Source of the DNA: an uncultured Bacilli bacterium | GTDB lineage: Bacteria; Bacillota_I; Bacilli_A; RF39; UBA660 | Assembly (NCBI GenBank): GCA_934119955.1 | Contig: CAKOSZ010000014.1 | Location: 1 to 23,338, forward strand | Direction: 5' to 3' | DNA length: 23,338 bases | Notes under the pieces: model-generated | What the model was told of the DNA's origin: nothing | What the model saw: only the letters and a program-made list of their open reading frames with translations | The model's database searches: none | Shown: one piece after another, positions 7,121-14,751 of the stretch | Layout: every line of letters starts with the position of its first letter | How positions within the stretch are numbered: position 1 is the first letter of the stretch | Made by a program: the position numbers and the translations under genes

Positions 7121-7726
7121 AATTAATTTCTTTGTATAAATTGCCACACTTTGAGTTTCTAAATCAGTACGTTCAATAACTTCTAAATCTGGATTAGTAT
7201 CAAGAATTGTTTCTAGATTACGAGTTTTAGTTTTAAAATCTTGATCAAAGATAAAACCATGTATTCCCATGATAACAGGATAACCATGTTTAATCAAATT
7301 GTAACCAAGAGAACTATCTTTATTACTTGGATTTTGAAATAAAAAAGCAGTTGGTTTATTAAAAACTATTTGTCCTTTGTTATTACTTAATTTAAGACAA
7401 ACTTCATTAGATACATAGGCATCACCTGATATAATTTGTCTTGAACCAATATTTTTAATAGAACTAGCATAAGGAGTAACTAAAATACTAGAATCTCTAC
7501 AATTAGTAATTGTATCATGTTCTCCCTTAGAAAATTCAATAACATCATCTAAATTTTTAAGAACACTACTTAAAATAAAATGACGATATCTATTAGAACT
7601 AGTTTTTAATTCCAAAAGCCACTCATTAAACTTCCTAAAATCATCATTATTATAATAATCAAATTTATCAACACCATATACCCTTTTATATTCCAAAATT
7701 AACTTTTCTAAATAACTTAAATTCAT
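7115..7726 (-). CDS. Unrecognised 203-aa cytoplasmic protein
   Basis: 203 residues, no signal peptide and no membrane segment. The first ~75 residues are charged and helix-like; the rest alternates strands and turns, with 'SSILVTPYASSIKNIGSRQIISGDAYV' (split here by eye at ~91-117) and 'GYPVIMGIHGFIFDQDF' as the most distinctive segments. I cannot assign it to a family. The frame is clearly coding: AGAGGTG lies 4 nt before the ATG, a TATAAT promoter is just upstream, and it ends in a shared bidirectional hairpin. It appears to be monocistronic. Confidence 0.7.
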   Translation of the reverse strand: MNLSYLEKLILEYKRVYGVDKFDYYNNDDFRKFNEWLLELKTSSNRYRHFILSSVLKNLDDVIEFSKGEHDTITNCRDSSILVTPYASSIKNIGSRQIISGDAYVSNEVCLKLSNNKGQIVFNKPTAFLFQNPSNKDSSLGYNLIKHGYPVIMGIHGFIFDQDFKTKTRNLETILDTNPDLEVIERTDLETQSVAIYTKKLIK

Positions 7727-7743
7727 ACTACACCTCTAAATTA

Positions 7744-7771
7744 ATTATAAAGAATTTAAAAGAAAAAGCAA
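7744..7771 (-). promoter_or_regulatory. Promoter of the 203-aa gene, overlapping the upstream terminator
   Basis: On the minus strand TTGCTT (7766-7771), a 16-bp spacer and TATAAT (7744-7749) precede the ATG at 7726. The -35 box is formed by the last bases of the terminator stem and the start of its T tract. Confidence 0.65.
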
Positions 7772-7787
7772 GTGATTTTACACTTAC
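7758..7787 (-). terminator. Terminator of the helicase/glycosyltransferase operon
   Basis: On the minus strand GTAAGTG (7781-7787) pairs with CACTTGC (7768-7774), seven pairs including one G-U, with a 6-nt loop. It is followed by TTTTTCTTTT (7758-7767). It directly follows the stop codon of the decayed surface-protein tail. Confidence 0.8.
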
Positions 7788-7967
7788 CTATTTAAGAGCA
7801 ATTGTAAATGGATTTGATTTTGTACCATCTCCATCTGTTATAACAACATTTTGTTTTAAATATATTGAGGGACGAGCATATACATCTGTGGTTATATCAT
7901 TACTACCAACAGCATTTGAATTAATAAACCAAACATTAGAAGAATTAAAAGATGTTATTAAAGCTAC
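7788..7967 (-). pseudogene. Decayed C-terminal tail of a surface protein
   Basis: The minus strand is open for 59 codons between stops at 7968-7970 (TAA) and 7788-7790 (TAG), but it has no ATG, GTG or TTG start and no ribosome binding site. The encoded tail includes 'VWFINSNAVGSNDITTDVYA', then 'RPSIYLKQNVVITDGDGTKS' and ends 'NPFTIALK'. The 'RPxIYLK...ITDGDGTKxNPF' pattern is the typical end of large secreted or pilin-like surface proteins in gut Bacillota. The tail sits between the glycosyltransferase stop and an intact terminator. I read it as a remnant after deletion of the 5' part of the gene. The opposite strand is also open here but matches nothing. Confidence 0.65.
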
Positions 7968-7976
7968 TTAACGCTA

Positions 7977-9149
7977 TTATTTTTTATCAATTAAATCTTT
8001 ATATATATCATATATTTCATCTACTGCCTTGTCCCATGTTCTATATAAATCATAGTAAGCATTGTTAGAAACTTTTTTATATAATTCTTTATTTTCCATT
8101 GCTTCTATTATTTTGTCACTATAAGCACCTATTGTTTCATCACTTAAAAAGCCATTTACATTATCAGTTATAGTAGATGAAGTTGCTGTATTTTTTAAAA
8201 ATACTCCTGGTGTTTTTTGACTAGCCGCTTCTATTTGAACAAGGGAAGATGCATCATATACAGATGGAAATAAAAATAAATCTGCTCTTTTATAAATACT
8301 TGCAAGTTCTATTCGATCTTCTATTTTACCAACTAATAACACTTCTTTTTCAAGATTTAATTCCTTTATTCTTTCTTTTAACTTGTCCTCATCTTGTCCA
8401 ACTCCAACAAATAACATTTTAAATTTTAAACTCGGCTTTTTCTTTTTTAAAACACTTAAACTATCAACTATAAATAAAATATTTTTTAAAATATTAAGTC
8501 GTCCTACAAATAAAAATACTTTCACGTTCCACTTTATATTATATTTTTTATCAAGCTCTTTATAAGTTTTATTATTATCTTCAACAGGTTCCATATCAGT
8601 TGCATTTAAAAGTACTCTTGGCATGGTTTTATAATGGTATTCTTCAAAATAAATTCTAGCAACTTCCTTATTAACTGCAAAGCATAAATCACATTTGTTA
8701 TAAACTTTCATTAATTTATAAGTAAACTTATTGGCTAACATTTCACTTTTTAAAGCCCTTTTAAAATCTCTTTTAAACTGAGAGTGCATGGTTGCAACAC
8801 ATGGTATATGGTGAAGTTTAGCATATTTAAGCCCCGCAACCCCAAGAGAAAAAGGCGAATGAATATGCACGATATCTAAATTATATTTATTAAGATTTCT
8901 TATAAATCTATAATCAAGTTTTGGAATAGGTAAAGAATAATCTAAGAAAGGTACATCCAAAGAATAACATCTTACTACCTTATAAGGAAGAGTTGTATCA
9001 TCAAATTTACTAAATAAGTAACTTGGAACAAACACGATTACATTACAAAAATTAGATAGTCTTCTGGCATAATTATCAACTACCATTACTACTCCATCAG
9101 TAACTGGAAAAAATGAATCATTAAATAAACCTACGGTAATTTTTTTCAT
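7977..9149 (-). CDS. GT4-family glycosyltransferase (GT-B fold)
   Basis: 390 residues, normal length for the family. The N-terminal domain starts 'MKKITVGLFNDSFFPVTDGV', the usual GT4 acceptor-site loop (dxxxPxxxGv), followed by 'DIVHIHSPFSLGVAG' and 'ATMHSQF'. The C-terminal domain has 'FVGRLNILKN' (donor-binding GR..K loop) and 'ADLFLFPSVYDASSLVQIEA', the ExxxxxxxE region with Asp in place of the first Glu. There is no membrane span. Relatives include the diacylglycerol glucosyltransferase of Acholeplasma and cell-wall mannosyltransferases, so glycolipid synthesis at the membrane is a reasonable guess. Donor and acceptor cannot be read from the sequence. It lies 24 bp after the helicase gene in an apparent operon. 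Its ribosome binding site is weak (GTGAT, 13 nt before ATG), which suggests low or coupled translation. Confidence 0.85.
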   Translation of the reverse strand: MKKITVGLFNDSFFPVTDGVVMVVDNYARRLSNFCNVIVFVPSYLFSKFDDTTLPYKVVRCYSLDVPFLDYSLPIPKLDYRFIRNLNKYNLDIVHIHSPFSLGVAGLKYAKLHHIPCVATMHSQFKRDFKRALKSEMLANKFTYKLMKVYNKCDLCFAVNKEVARIYFEEYHYKTMPRVLLNATDMEPVEDNNKTYKELDKKYNIKWNVKVFLFVGRLNILKNILFIVDSLSVLKKKKPSLKFKMLFVGVGQDEDKLKERIKELNLEKEVLLVGKIEDRIELASIYKRADLFLFPSVYDASSLVQIEAASQKTPGVFLKNTATSSTITDNVNGFLSDETIGAYSDKIIEAMENKELYKKVSNNAYYDLYRTWDKAVDEIYDIYKDLIDKK

Positions 9150-9173
9150 ATTAATATATTATCACATTTTATT

Positions 9174-10694
9174 TTAAACATCAATTACTTCTAATTTATT
9201 TTTAATTTCAACAATAAACCTTGACTCATGATTTTTACAAGTCATTAAATAAACATCATTCTTTGTTCTTGTTAAAGCAACATAAAAAAGTCTTCTTTCC
9301 TCAGCATATAAATACTTTTCTTTATTTCTAAAAAACAACTTCAACACCTCATCATCTTCTAATTTATTAGGAAAACCTAACACATCATCTGTTAAATTTA
9401 AAACAATAACCGTATCACTTTCTAATCCTTTGGAAGTATGAACAGTTAAAAACTTTAAATTTAAATTCTTATACTTAAAACAATTATTAATAATATTTTT
9501 TTCATAAGCATTTTTTAAATCATGATTACACCTAGCAAGTATTAAAACTTCTTTTTTACCCATTTTATCTAAATAATCAAGTAGTCTTATAAATCTATAT
9601 TGATAATTACTTTTAGTATAATATATTAACTTAACTGGATTTTTTAACCTTTTAATTGTTTCAATTTTCTTAGATAACTGATACTTATTTTTAATAATAA
9701 AATGATAAGCAATGTTTACTAATTCTTTTGAATTTCTATAAGTTTTATTAATATACATAACTTTACTATCTTGAAAATACTTTTTAAAATTAACAAACAA
9801 ATCAAGAGTACAACCAGAAAACCTATAAATAGATTGAAAATCATCACCTACACAAAAAACTTTACTATCACACTCTTCTTGAATAGATTTAATTAAATTA
9901 TATCTAGTAATAGATGTATCTTGAAATTCATCTATTATAATATATTTATAATATCTTTTTATTCCCTTTTTCTTTATACTATAATAAGCCTTAGTTATCA
10001 TTAAATCAAAATCTATTTCCCTACTACTATTTAATTCTTCTAAATATATTTTATAAATAGTAAACATTATTACTAAAAAGCATTTATTTTTATATTGTTT
10101 TTTAAAATTAAAAATATATCTATTTCTTTTTAAATATTTTTTAAAATTATAAATATTATGATCATTACTCTTAATCATATTAATAAACTTAATTATTAAT
10201 TTTTTATATGATATAAATTCTTTTAAATAAATAGTTTTTAATAATTCATAGTTTAGATCTTCTTTTATATAATACTTAAAGTAACCAATTACATATTTAA
10301 TTAAATTAGTATTATATATAATACTTTCAAAGAATTCATTTACTATATATTCTAAGTAATCACTTTCTACTATTTTAAAATATTCATGATTATTTTTTAA
10401 TATCTCTAAACTTAGTTTATGAAATGTATAAATATCTATTTCTAAATTTAGTTTTTGTTTTAAACTATTAACCGTTTCATTTATAAAAGAAATACATAAA
10501 ATATCTTCTTTATTAACACCTAGTTTTTCTATTAAATATTTTATTTTTCCAACTATTGTTAAAGTTTTACCAGAGCCTGCTCCTGCTACTACTAAAATAT
10601 TTGTTTTATTATCTGTTATTATTTTTCTTTGATTAATATCTAGTTTATAACCATTTATATTATCAAAGAAAGTATCATTTATTATATTTTTCAT
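9174..10694 (-). CDS. Short UvrD/Rep-like superfamily 1 DNA helicase
   Basis: 506 residues, clearly shorter than UvrD, Rep or PcrA (~670-740). All core SF1A motifs are present: Q-motif 'NQRKI' (21-25), Walker A 'AGAGSGKT' (37-44), 'TFHKL' (90-94), motif II 'DEFQD' (255-259), motif III 'GDDFQSIYRF' (283-292), motif V 'TVHTSKGLE' (417-425) and motif VI 'EERRLFYVALTRTK' (465-478). The missing length falls in the 2B region and the C-terminal tail. An ATP-driven 3'-5' translocase in DNA repair or replication-conflict resolution is expected from the family. The gene is not pcrA itself by size. AGGAGG lies 5 nt before the ATG. It is divergent from pgk. Confidence 0.87.
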   Translation of the reverse strand: MKNIINDTFFDNINGYKLDINQRKIITDNKTNILVVAGAGSGKTLTIVGKIKYLIEKLGVNKEDILCISFINETVNSLKQKLNLEIDIYTFHKLSLEILKNNHEYFKIVESDYLEYIVNEFFESIIYNTNLIKYVIGYFKYYIKEDLNYELLKTIYLKEFISYKKLIIKFINMIKSNDHNIYNFKKYLKRNRYIFNFKKQYKNKCFLVIMFTIYKIYLEELNSSREIDFDLMITKAYYSIKKKGIKRYYKYIIIDEFQDTSITRYNLIKSIQEECDSKVFCVGDDFQSIYRFSGCTLDLFVNFKKYFQDSKVMYINKTYRNSKELVNIAYHFIIKNKYQLSKKIETIKRLKNPVKLIYYTKSNYQYRFIRLLDYLDKMGKKEVLILARCNHDLKNAYEKNIINNCFKYKNLNLKFLTVHTSKGLESDTVIVLNLTDDVLGFPNKLEDDEVLKLFFRNKEKYLYAEERRLFYVALTRTKNDVYLMTCKNHESRFIVEIKNKLEVIDV

Positions 10695-10750
10695 TTTACC
10701 TCCTAATATAATATAAACGGATTTAACAAAAACCTTGTAAATTTACAAAA

Positions 10751-10782
10751 TAGACATTTTTAGACATTTTTTAACACATTTT
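10751..10782. repeat. Short iteron-like repeats between the helicase and pgk genes
   Basis: TAGACATTTT occurs at 10751-10760 and directly again at 10761-10770; ACATTTT recurs at 10776-10782. The spacings are 10 and 12 bp, about one helical turn. The rest of the 190-bp divergent region holds only promoter-like AT-rich sequence. It could be a regulator-binding site or simple sequence. Confidence 0.5.
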
Positions 10783-10836
10783 TAGGTATTTGTTTTTGTT
10801 ATCTTAACGTTTTTTTGTCAATTAATTTTTGTTTTA

Positions 10837-10865
10837 TTGCTACTAGTATTAATAAATGTTATAAT
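10837..10865 (+). promoter_or_regulatory. Promoter of the pgk-ugtP-tpiA operon
   Basis: TTGCTA (10837-10842), a 17-bp spacer and TATAAT (10860-10865) preceded by TGT give a strong extended -10 promoter. The predicted transcript starts near 10872, only about 13 nt before the start codon. The TTG that could extend the pgk frame upstream is this -35 box. Confidence 0.8.
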
Positions 10866-10884
10866 TAAAGGGAAAAGAGGATAT

Positions 10885-12033
10885 ATGAAAAGAATAGATG
10901 AAACTAATTTAAAAAATAAAACAGTTATCATTAGAGTTGATTTTAATGTTCCTATTAAAGATGGAGTTATAATTGATGATAATAGAATTAAAGAAAGTTT
11001 AAAAACTATTAATTATTGTTTAGATAATAATTGTAAAATTATTTTATTATCACATCTTGGTAAAGTTAAAACAGAAGAAGATAAACTTAAAAATACTTTA
11101 AAACCTGTTAGTATTCGTTTAAGTGAACTTTTAAATAAAGAAGTAATATTTGTTCCTGAAACAAGAGGTAAAATTGTAGATGAAACGGTAAAAAATATGA
11201 AAGATAAAGATATTGTTTTACTTGAAAATACTAGGTTTGAAGATTTGAATGGTAAATTAGAAAGTAATTGTGATGATACTCTTAGTTCTTATTGGGCTAG
11301 TTTAGGAGATATTTTTATAAATGATGCTTTTGGTACATGTCATCGTAAACATGCTTCTAATGTTGGAATAAGTAAACATTTACCAAGTTGTTTAGGCTTT
11401 CTTATTTTAAAGGAACTTGATAATCTTTTACCTATTATTAATAATCCTAAAAAACCTTTTACTGTAATTCTTGGAGGGGCTAAAATAAGTGATAAAATTA
11501 ATTTAGTTAAGAATTTAATAGAAAAAGCCGATTATATTTTAATAGGTGGTGCAATGGCTTATACATTTTTAAAAGCAAAAGGAATAAGTGTTGGTAAATC
11601 ATTAGTTGATGAAGAGGCTATAAGTTTTGTTAAAAGTCTTCCTATTGATAAAATTATTTTACCAATTGATCATATAGTAAGTTTAGAAATAGATGGTAAG
11701 AAAAAGAAAGTTTATGATATTGGTTCTAATGAAATAGGTCTTGATATTGGTCCAGAAACAGAAAAATTATTTAAAAGTTATCTTGAAAAAAGTAAAACTG
11801 TTTTTTGGAATGGTCCAATGGGTTATTATGAAAATGTATCTTATCAAGATGGAACTAGATATATATGTGATGTAATTAGCAATTTAGATATTACCAGTGT
11901 TGTTGGAGGTGGAGATTCTGCTTCCTGTGTTATAAATATGGGATACATTGATAAATTTACTCACATTTCAACTGGTGGTGGGGCTAGTTTAGAACTATTA
12001 TCAGGTAAAACTTTGCCAGGTGTTAATATATGA
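10885..12033 (+). CDS. pgk: Phosphoglycerate kinase
   Basis: 382 residues (family ~390-400). It makes ATP and 3-phosphoglycerate from 1,3-bisphosphoglycerate in glycolysis. Landmarks are 'RVDFNVP' and 'LSHLG' in the N-terminal substrate domain, 'ENTRF', 'GTCHRKHAS' (a variant of GTAHRAHAS), 'GGAKISDK', the hinge and nucleotide motif 'VFWNGPMGYYE', 'GGGDS' and the C-terminal 'STGGGASLELLSGK'. I start it at ATG 10885, which has AAGAGG 4-5 nt upstream. A TTG 48 nt earlier in the same frame is the promoter -35 box. Its stop TGA overlaps the next gene's ATG (ATGA), so translation of the glycosyltransferase is probably coupled. Confidence 0.96.
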   Translation: MKRIDETNLKNKTVIIRVDFNVPIKDGVIIDDNRIKESLKTINYCLDNNCKIILLSHLGKVKTEEDKLKNTLKPVSIRLSELLNKEVIFVPETRGKIVDETVKNMKDKDIVLLENTRFEDLNGKLESNCDDTLSSYWASLGDIFINDAFGTCHRKHASNVGISKHLPSCLGFLILKELDNLLPIINNPKKPFTVILGGAKISDKINLVKNLIEKADYILIGGAMAYTFLKAKGISVGKSLVDEEAISFVKSLPIDKIILPIDHIVSLEIDGKKKKVYDIGSNEIGLDIGPETEKLFKSYLEKSKTVFWNGPMGYYENVSYQDGTRYICDVISNLDITSVVGGGDSASCVINMGYIDKFTHISTGGGASLELLSGKTLPGVNI

Positions 12034-13160
12034 AAAAGAAAATATTAATTACGTATGCCTCATACGGATCAGGTCATAAAACAGTTGCTAATTATATCTA
12101 CGATTATTTTAAGGAACATAGCAATGACTATGATATTAAAGTAGTAGATGTTATGGACTATGCTAGTTTAATTGGTAAAATTAATTTAAAATTATTTAAT
12201 ATTAGTTTTAAAACTCAAATGAGTTTACCGGCTACAATTGGCTATGAACTAGGTGATAACAAAATAGTAACTGCTCCATATAAAATATACACCAAAGCCT
12301 GTTTAAATAAAAAATTACAAAAAGATTTTTTAGAATATAATCCTGATATTTTAATTGCTACCCATTTCTTTGGTGGTATTATGATGGGAAGTATTAATCA
12401 AAAATATCATACTAATACCAAAATTATTACTATTATAACGGATTATCATTCTAATTGTATGTGGTTACAAAACCATAAATATGAAGATTATATAGTTGTT
12501 AGTAATGAAATAGTAAAACAAGAATTATTAAAATTTGGAGTTGATGAAAAAAAAATATGTCCGTTTGGAATTCCTTTATCAGCAAAATTTAAGAATTTAG
12601 ATGACAAAGATAAAATAAAAATAAAATATAATATTAAAAACAATAAACCTATTATTCTTTTCTTTGGAGGAGGATCAATGGGTTCTAGTTTTTCATTTAA
12701 ATATTTAAAGGCTCTTTTAAAACTTAATTTAGATTATAATATAATTTTTGTTTCTGGTAAAAATGTTACTTTACAAAACAAAGTTAATAATTATGTTAAA
12801 GAAGAAAATATTCAAAATATTACGGTTTTAGGCTTTACAAACGATGTTTCTAATTTATTGAATATAGCAAATATAGTTATTACTAAACCAGGAGGTTTAT
12901 CAGTAACTGAGGCTCTTGAAATGAAAACACCTATGATTTTAATACCTGGTAATGGAGGACAAGAAAATTATAATGCTAAGTTTATTACTAAAAACAATTT
13001 TGGTATTAGAATTCATAACACCTTTGAACTTACAAGAGTAATGAAAAAAATCAAGAAAAATCCTGATATTGTTAAAGAAATGCATGAAAATTTAAGATAC
13101 TACGAAGATAATAAATCAGTTGAAAAATTGTATAATTTAGTAGAAAGAGAGTTAAAATGA
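12030..13160 (+). CDS. UgtP/MGDG-synthase-family diacylglycerol glucosyltransferase
   Basis: 376 residues, GT28 family, GT-B fold. Relatives such as B. subtilis UgtP transfer glucose from UDP-glucose to diacylglycerol at the inner face of the membrane, making membrane glycolipids and lipoteichoic-acid anchors. The N-terminal acceptor loop 'ASYGSGH' (10-16), 'ITDYH' (136-140), the Gly-rich 'FGGGSMG' (212-218) and the donor-binding 'KPGGLSVTEALE' (286-297) match this group rather than MurG. The hydrophobic segment near 112-122 could associate with the membrane. It overlaps pgk by ATGA and tpiA by ATGA, so its dose is tied to two glycolytic enzymes. Whether it adds one or several glucose units cannot be told. 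Confidence 0.85.
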   Translation: MKKKILITYASYGSGHKTVANYIYDYFKEHSNDYDIKVVDVMDYASLIGKINLKLFNISFKTQMSLPATIGYELGDNKIVTAPYKIYTKACLNKKLQKDFLEYNPDILIATHFFGGIMMGSINQKYHTNTKIITIITDYHSNCMWLQNHKYEDYIVVSNEIVKQELLKFGVDEKKICPFGIPLSAKFKNLDDKDKIKIKYNIKNNKPIILFFGGGSMGSSFSFKYLKALLKLNLDYNIIFVSGKNVTLQNKVNNYVKEENIQNITVLGFTNDVSNLLNIANIVITKPGGLSVTEALEMKTPMILIPGNGGQENYNAKFITKNNFGIRIHNTFELTRVMKKIKKNPDIVKEMHENLRYYEDNKSVEKLYNLVERELK

Positions 13161-13858
13161 AAATAATTGCTGCTAATTTTAAAATGAATTTAACTAAAAC
13201 TGAAATAGATAATTATTTAAATACTATTAAAGGTAAAATAGATAAAAATGTTATTTTTTTTCCAAGTGATATTTATCTTAATGATTTTAATTCTTATTTA
13301 ACCGGTAGTCAAAATATATCTTTTATGGAAAAAGGAGCTGTTACAGGTGATATATCTATTATTCAACTTTTAGATATGAATATTAAATATACTTTAATAG
13401 GCCATAGTGAAAGAAGATTATATTTTAATGACAATAATTACATAAATAGTAAAATTAGACTTGCTCTTTTAAATAAAATAATTCCCATTTTATGTATTGG
13501 AGAAAATTTAGAAGAATATCAAAATAAAGTTACTTTTAAAAAATTAACTAAACAAATAGATGAAGCATTTTTAACTAATAATAGTATTTTAAATGATTCT
13601 TTGATAGTTGCATATGAACCAATTTGGTCAATTGGAACTGGAAATATTTTAGACAACAAAACAATTGTTGAAGTTATTGATTTTATAAAAAAGTATATTC
13701 TTAATAATTATAAATTAAATTTAAAAGTAATATATGGAGGAAGTGTTAATTTAAATAATATTTCAAATCTAGAAAGTTTAAATTTAGATGGTTATTTAAT
13801 AGGAAATGCTTGTCTTGATCCTAATAAATTTCTTGAATTAATAAGGCTTATCAAGTAA
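13157..13858 (+). CDS. tpiA: Triosephosphate isomerase
   Basis: 233 residues, shorter than the usual ~250. It interconverts dihydroxyacetone phosphate and glyceraldehyde 3-phosphate. Active-site residues are present: N7 and K9 in 'NFKMN' (Phe replaces the common Trp), H83 in 'GHSERR' and E154 in 'YEPIWSIGTG', which starts the mobile loop. The phosphate-binding 'GGSV' and 'GNACLDP' follow near the C-terminus. 'GAVTGDIS' replaces the more usual GAFTGEIS. The missing length falls in the loop regions between active-site segments. Its ATG overlaps the stop of the glycosyltransferase gene. Its own stop is the first part of the upstream 0A box, so the operon ends right against the spo0A control region. 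Confidence 0.95.
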   Translation: MKIIAANFKMNLTKTEIDNYLNTIKGKIDKNVIFFPSDIYLNDFNSYLTGSQNISFMEKGAVTGDISIIQLLDMNIKYTLIGHSERRLYFNDNNYINSKIRLALLNKIIPILCIGENLEEYQNKVTFKKLTKQIDEAFLTNNSILNDSLIVAYEPIWSIGTGNILDNKTIVEVIDFIKKYILNNYKLNLKVIYGGSVNLNNISNLESLNLDGYLIGNACLDPNKFLELIRLIK

Positions 13859-13874
13859 TCGACAAATTTCGACA
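13858..13874 (-). promoter_or_regulatory. Tandem 0A boxes upstream of spo0A
   Basis: On the minus strand TGTCGAA (13868-13874) and TGTCGAT (13858-13864) are separated by 3 bp, a 10-bp repeat on the same face of the helix. TGTCGAA is the consensus Spo0A-binding box, and a 3-bp gap is the arrangement bound by Spo0A dimers at known targets such as abrB. The pair lies about 45-60 bp before the predicted spo0A transcription start. Confidence 0.8.
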
Positions 13875-13884
13875 AAAAAGGGTC

Positions 13885-13913
13885 TTTAAAAAATTTGTAG
13901 ATTATTATATAAT
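13885..13913 (+). promoter_or_regulatory. Promoter of spo0A
   Basis: TATAAT (13908-13913) is perfect. TTTAAA at 13885-13890, 17 bp upstream, is a weak -35 box. A poor -35 just downstream of the 0A boxes fits a promoter that needs activation. I did not find a convincing sigma-H promoter. Confidence 0.65.
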
Positions 13914-13951
13914 GATAAAGTAAGCAGTGCGTGAAGTAAGAAAGGATTATT

Positions 13952-14716
13952 ATGGAAAAAATTAGAGTACTTATGATCGACGACAATGTTCAACTTGTCG
14001 ATATGGTAAAGGAGTATTTTAGTAGTCACGCAGTAATTGAAATTAGTTATGTAGCTCACGATGGAATAAACGGGGTTAAACTAATTAAAGAAAATTTAGG
14101 AAGTTATGATTTGATTGTTTTAGATCTAATCATGCCAAAGAAAGATGGTATATCTGTTCTTGATGATATTAAAAACATTGAAGGTTTACCAAAAATAATT
14201 GTTTTAACATCTTATAATACCCAAGAAGTAATTAGAAAAGTTGCTAGTATGAATGTTAATTATTTCATGTTAAAACCATTTGAATTACCTGAACTTGAAA
14301 AGAAAATTTTAGAATGTACTAATACTATAAGTAGTAGTTCTAAAACTCTTGATTTGTATCACAACAATATTCAAATTACAATTACAAAGGTATTACATGA
14401 ACTTGGAGTTCCATCTCATATTAAAGGATATACTTATATAAGAGAGAGTATTGTTGAACTGTTATTTCATCCTAATATGGTAGGAGCAATTACTAAGGAA
14501 TTATATCCTAAAATTGCCGATGAATTTAACACAACTGTCTCACGAGTTGAAAGATCAATTAGACATGCAATAGAAATAAGTTGGAATAGAGGTAACTGGG
14601 ATTATATGCAAGAAATATTTGGATATAGTGTTGATATTGATAGATCAAAACCTACTAATTCTGAGTTTATTACAACTGTTGCTGATAAACTAAGACTTGA
14701 GTATGTTATTAATTAA
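13952..14716 (+). CDS. spo0A: Sporulation master regulator Spo0A
   Basis: 254 residues, close to the B. subtilis protein (267). It is the phosphorylation-activated transcription factor that commits cells to sporulation. The receiver domain (1-~122) has the acidic pocket D10/D11, the phosphoacceptor D58 in 'VLDLIMPKKDG', T86 and K108 in 'MLKPF'. The DNA-binding domain (~140-254) carries 'HELGVPSHIKGYTYIRE' and the recognition helix 'SRVERSIRHAIEISWNRGN' (197-215), nearly identical to the family. 'KPTNSEFI' and 'ADKLRLE' close the protein. AAAGGA lies 5 nt before the ATG. It is monocistronic, and two 0A boxes upstream suggest autoregulation. Two further TGTCGAT-like sites lie in its first codons (13996-14002 and the inverted TTGTCGT at 13980-13986), perhaps by codon constraint. 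Confidence 0.97.
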   Translation: MEKIRVLMIDDNVQLVDMVKEYFSSHAVIEISYVAHDGINGVKLIKENLGSYDLIVLDLIMPKKDGISVLDDIKNIEGLPKIIVLTSYNTQEVIRKVASMNVNYFMLKPFELPELEKKILECTNTISSSSKTLDLYHNNIQITITKVLHELGVPSHIKGYTYIRESIVELLFHPNMVGAITKELYPKIADEFNTTVSRVERSIRHAIEISWNRGNWDYMQEIFGYSVDIDRSKPTNSEFITTVADKLRLEYVIN

Positions 14717-14727
14717 AATATTACAAT

Positions 14728-14751
14728 AAAAAAAGTAGTAAAAACTACTTT
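14728..14751 (-). terminator. Terminator of the SDR-YnbB-RluA operon
   Basis: An 8-bp stem (AAAGTAGT/ACTACTTT, 14732-14739 and 14744-14751) with a 4-nt loop is followed on the minus strand by seven T. The stop codon of the pseudouridine synthase gene (14745-14747) is in the stem. On the plus strand the tail is only TTT, so any termination of spo0A there would be weaker. Confidence 0.75.

Noticed and set aside
7741..7970. Plus-strand open stretch of about 75 codons across the decayed surface-protein tail
   Set aside because: It has no start codon with a ribosome binding site, and the minus strand carries the recognisable tail motif; the plus frame is an antisense shadow.
10837..10884. Sixteen-codon N-terminal extension of pgk from a TTG
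   Set aside because: The TTG is the -35 box of the pgk promoter, the extension contains the -10 box, and ATG 10885 has a ribosome binding site and the conserved family start.
13792..13986. 64-codon minus-strand frame across the tpiA end and spo0A start
   Set aside because: It covers the 0A boxes and spo0A promoter, has no ribosome binding site and overlaps two clear genes; it is a shadow.
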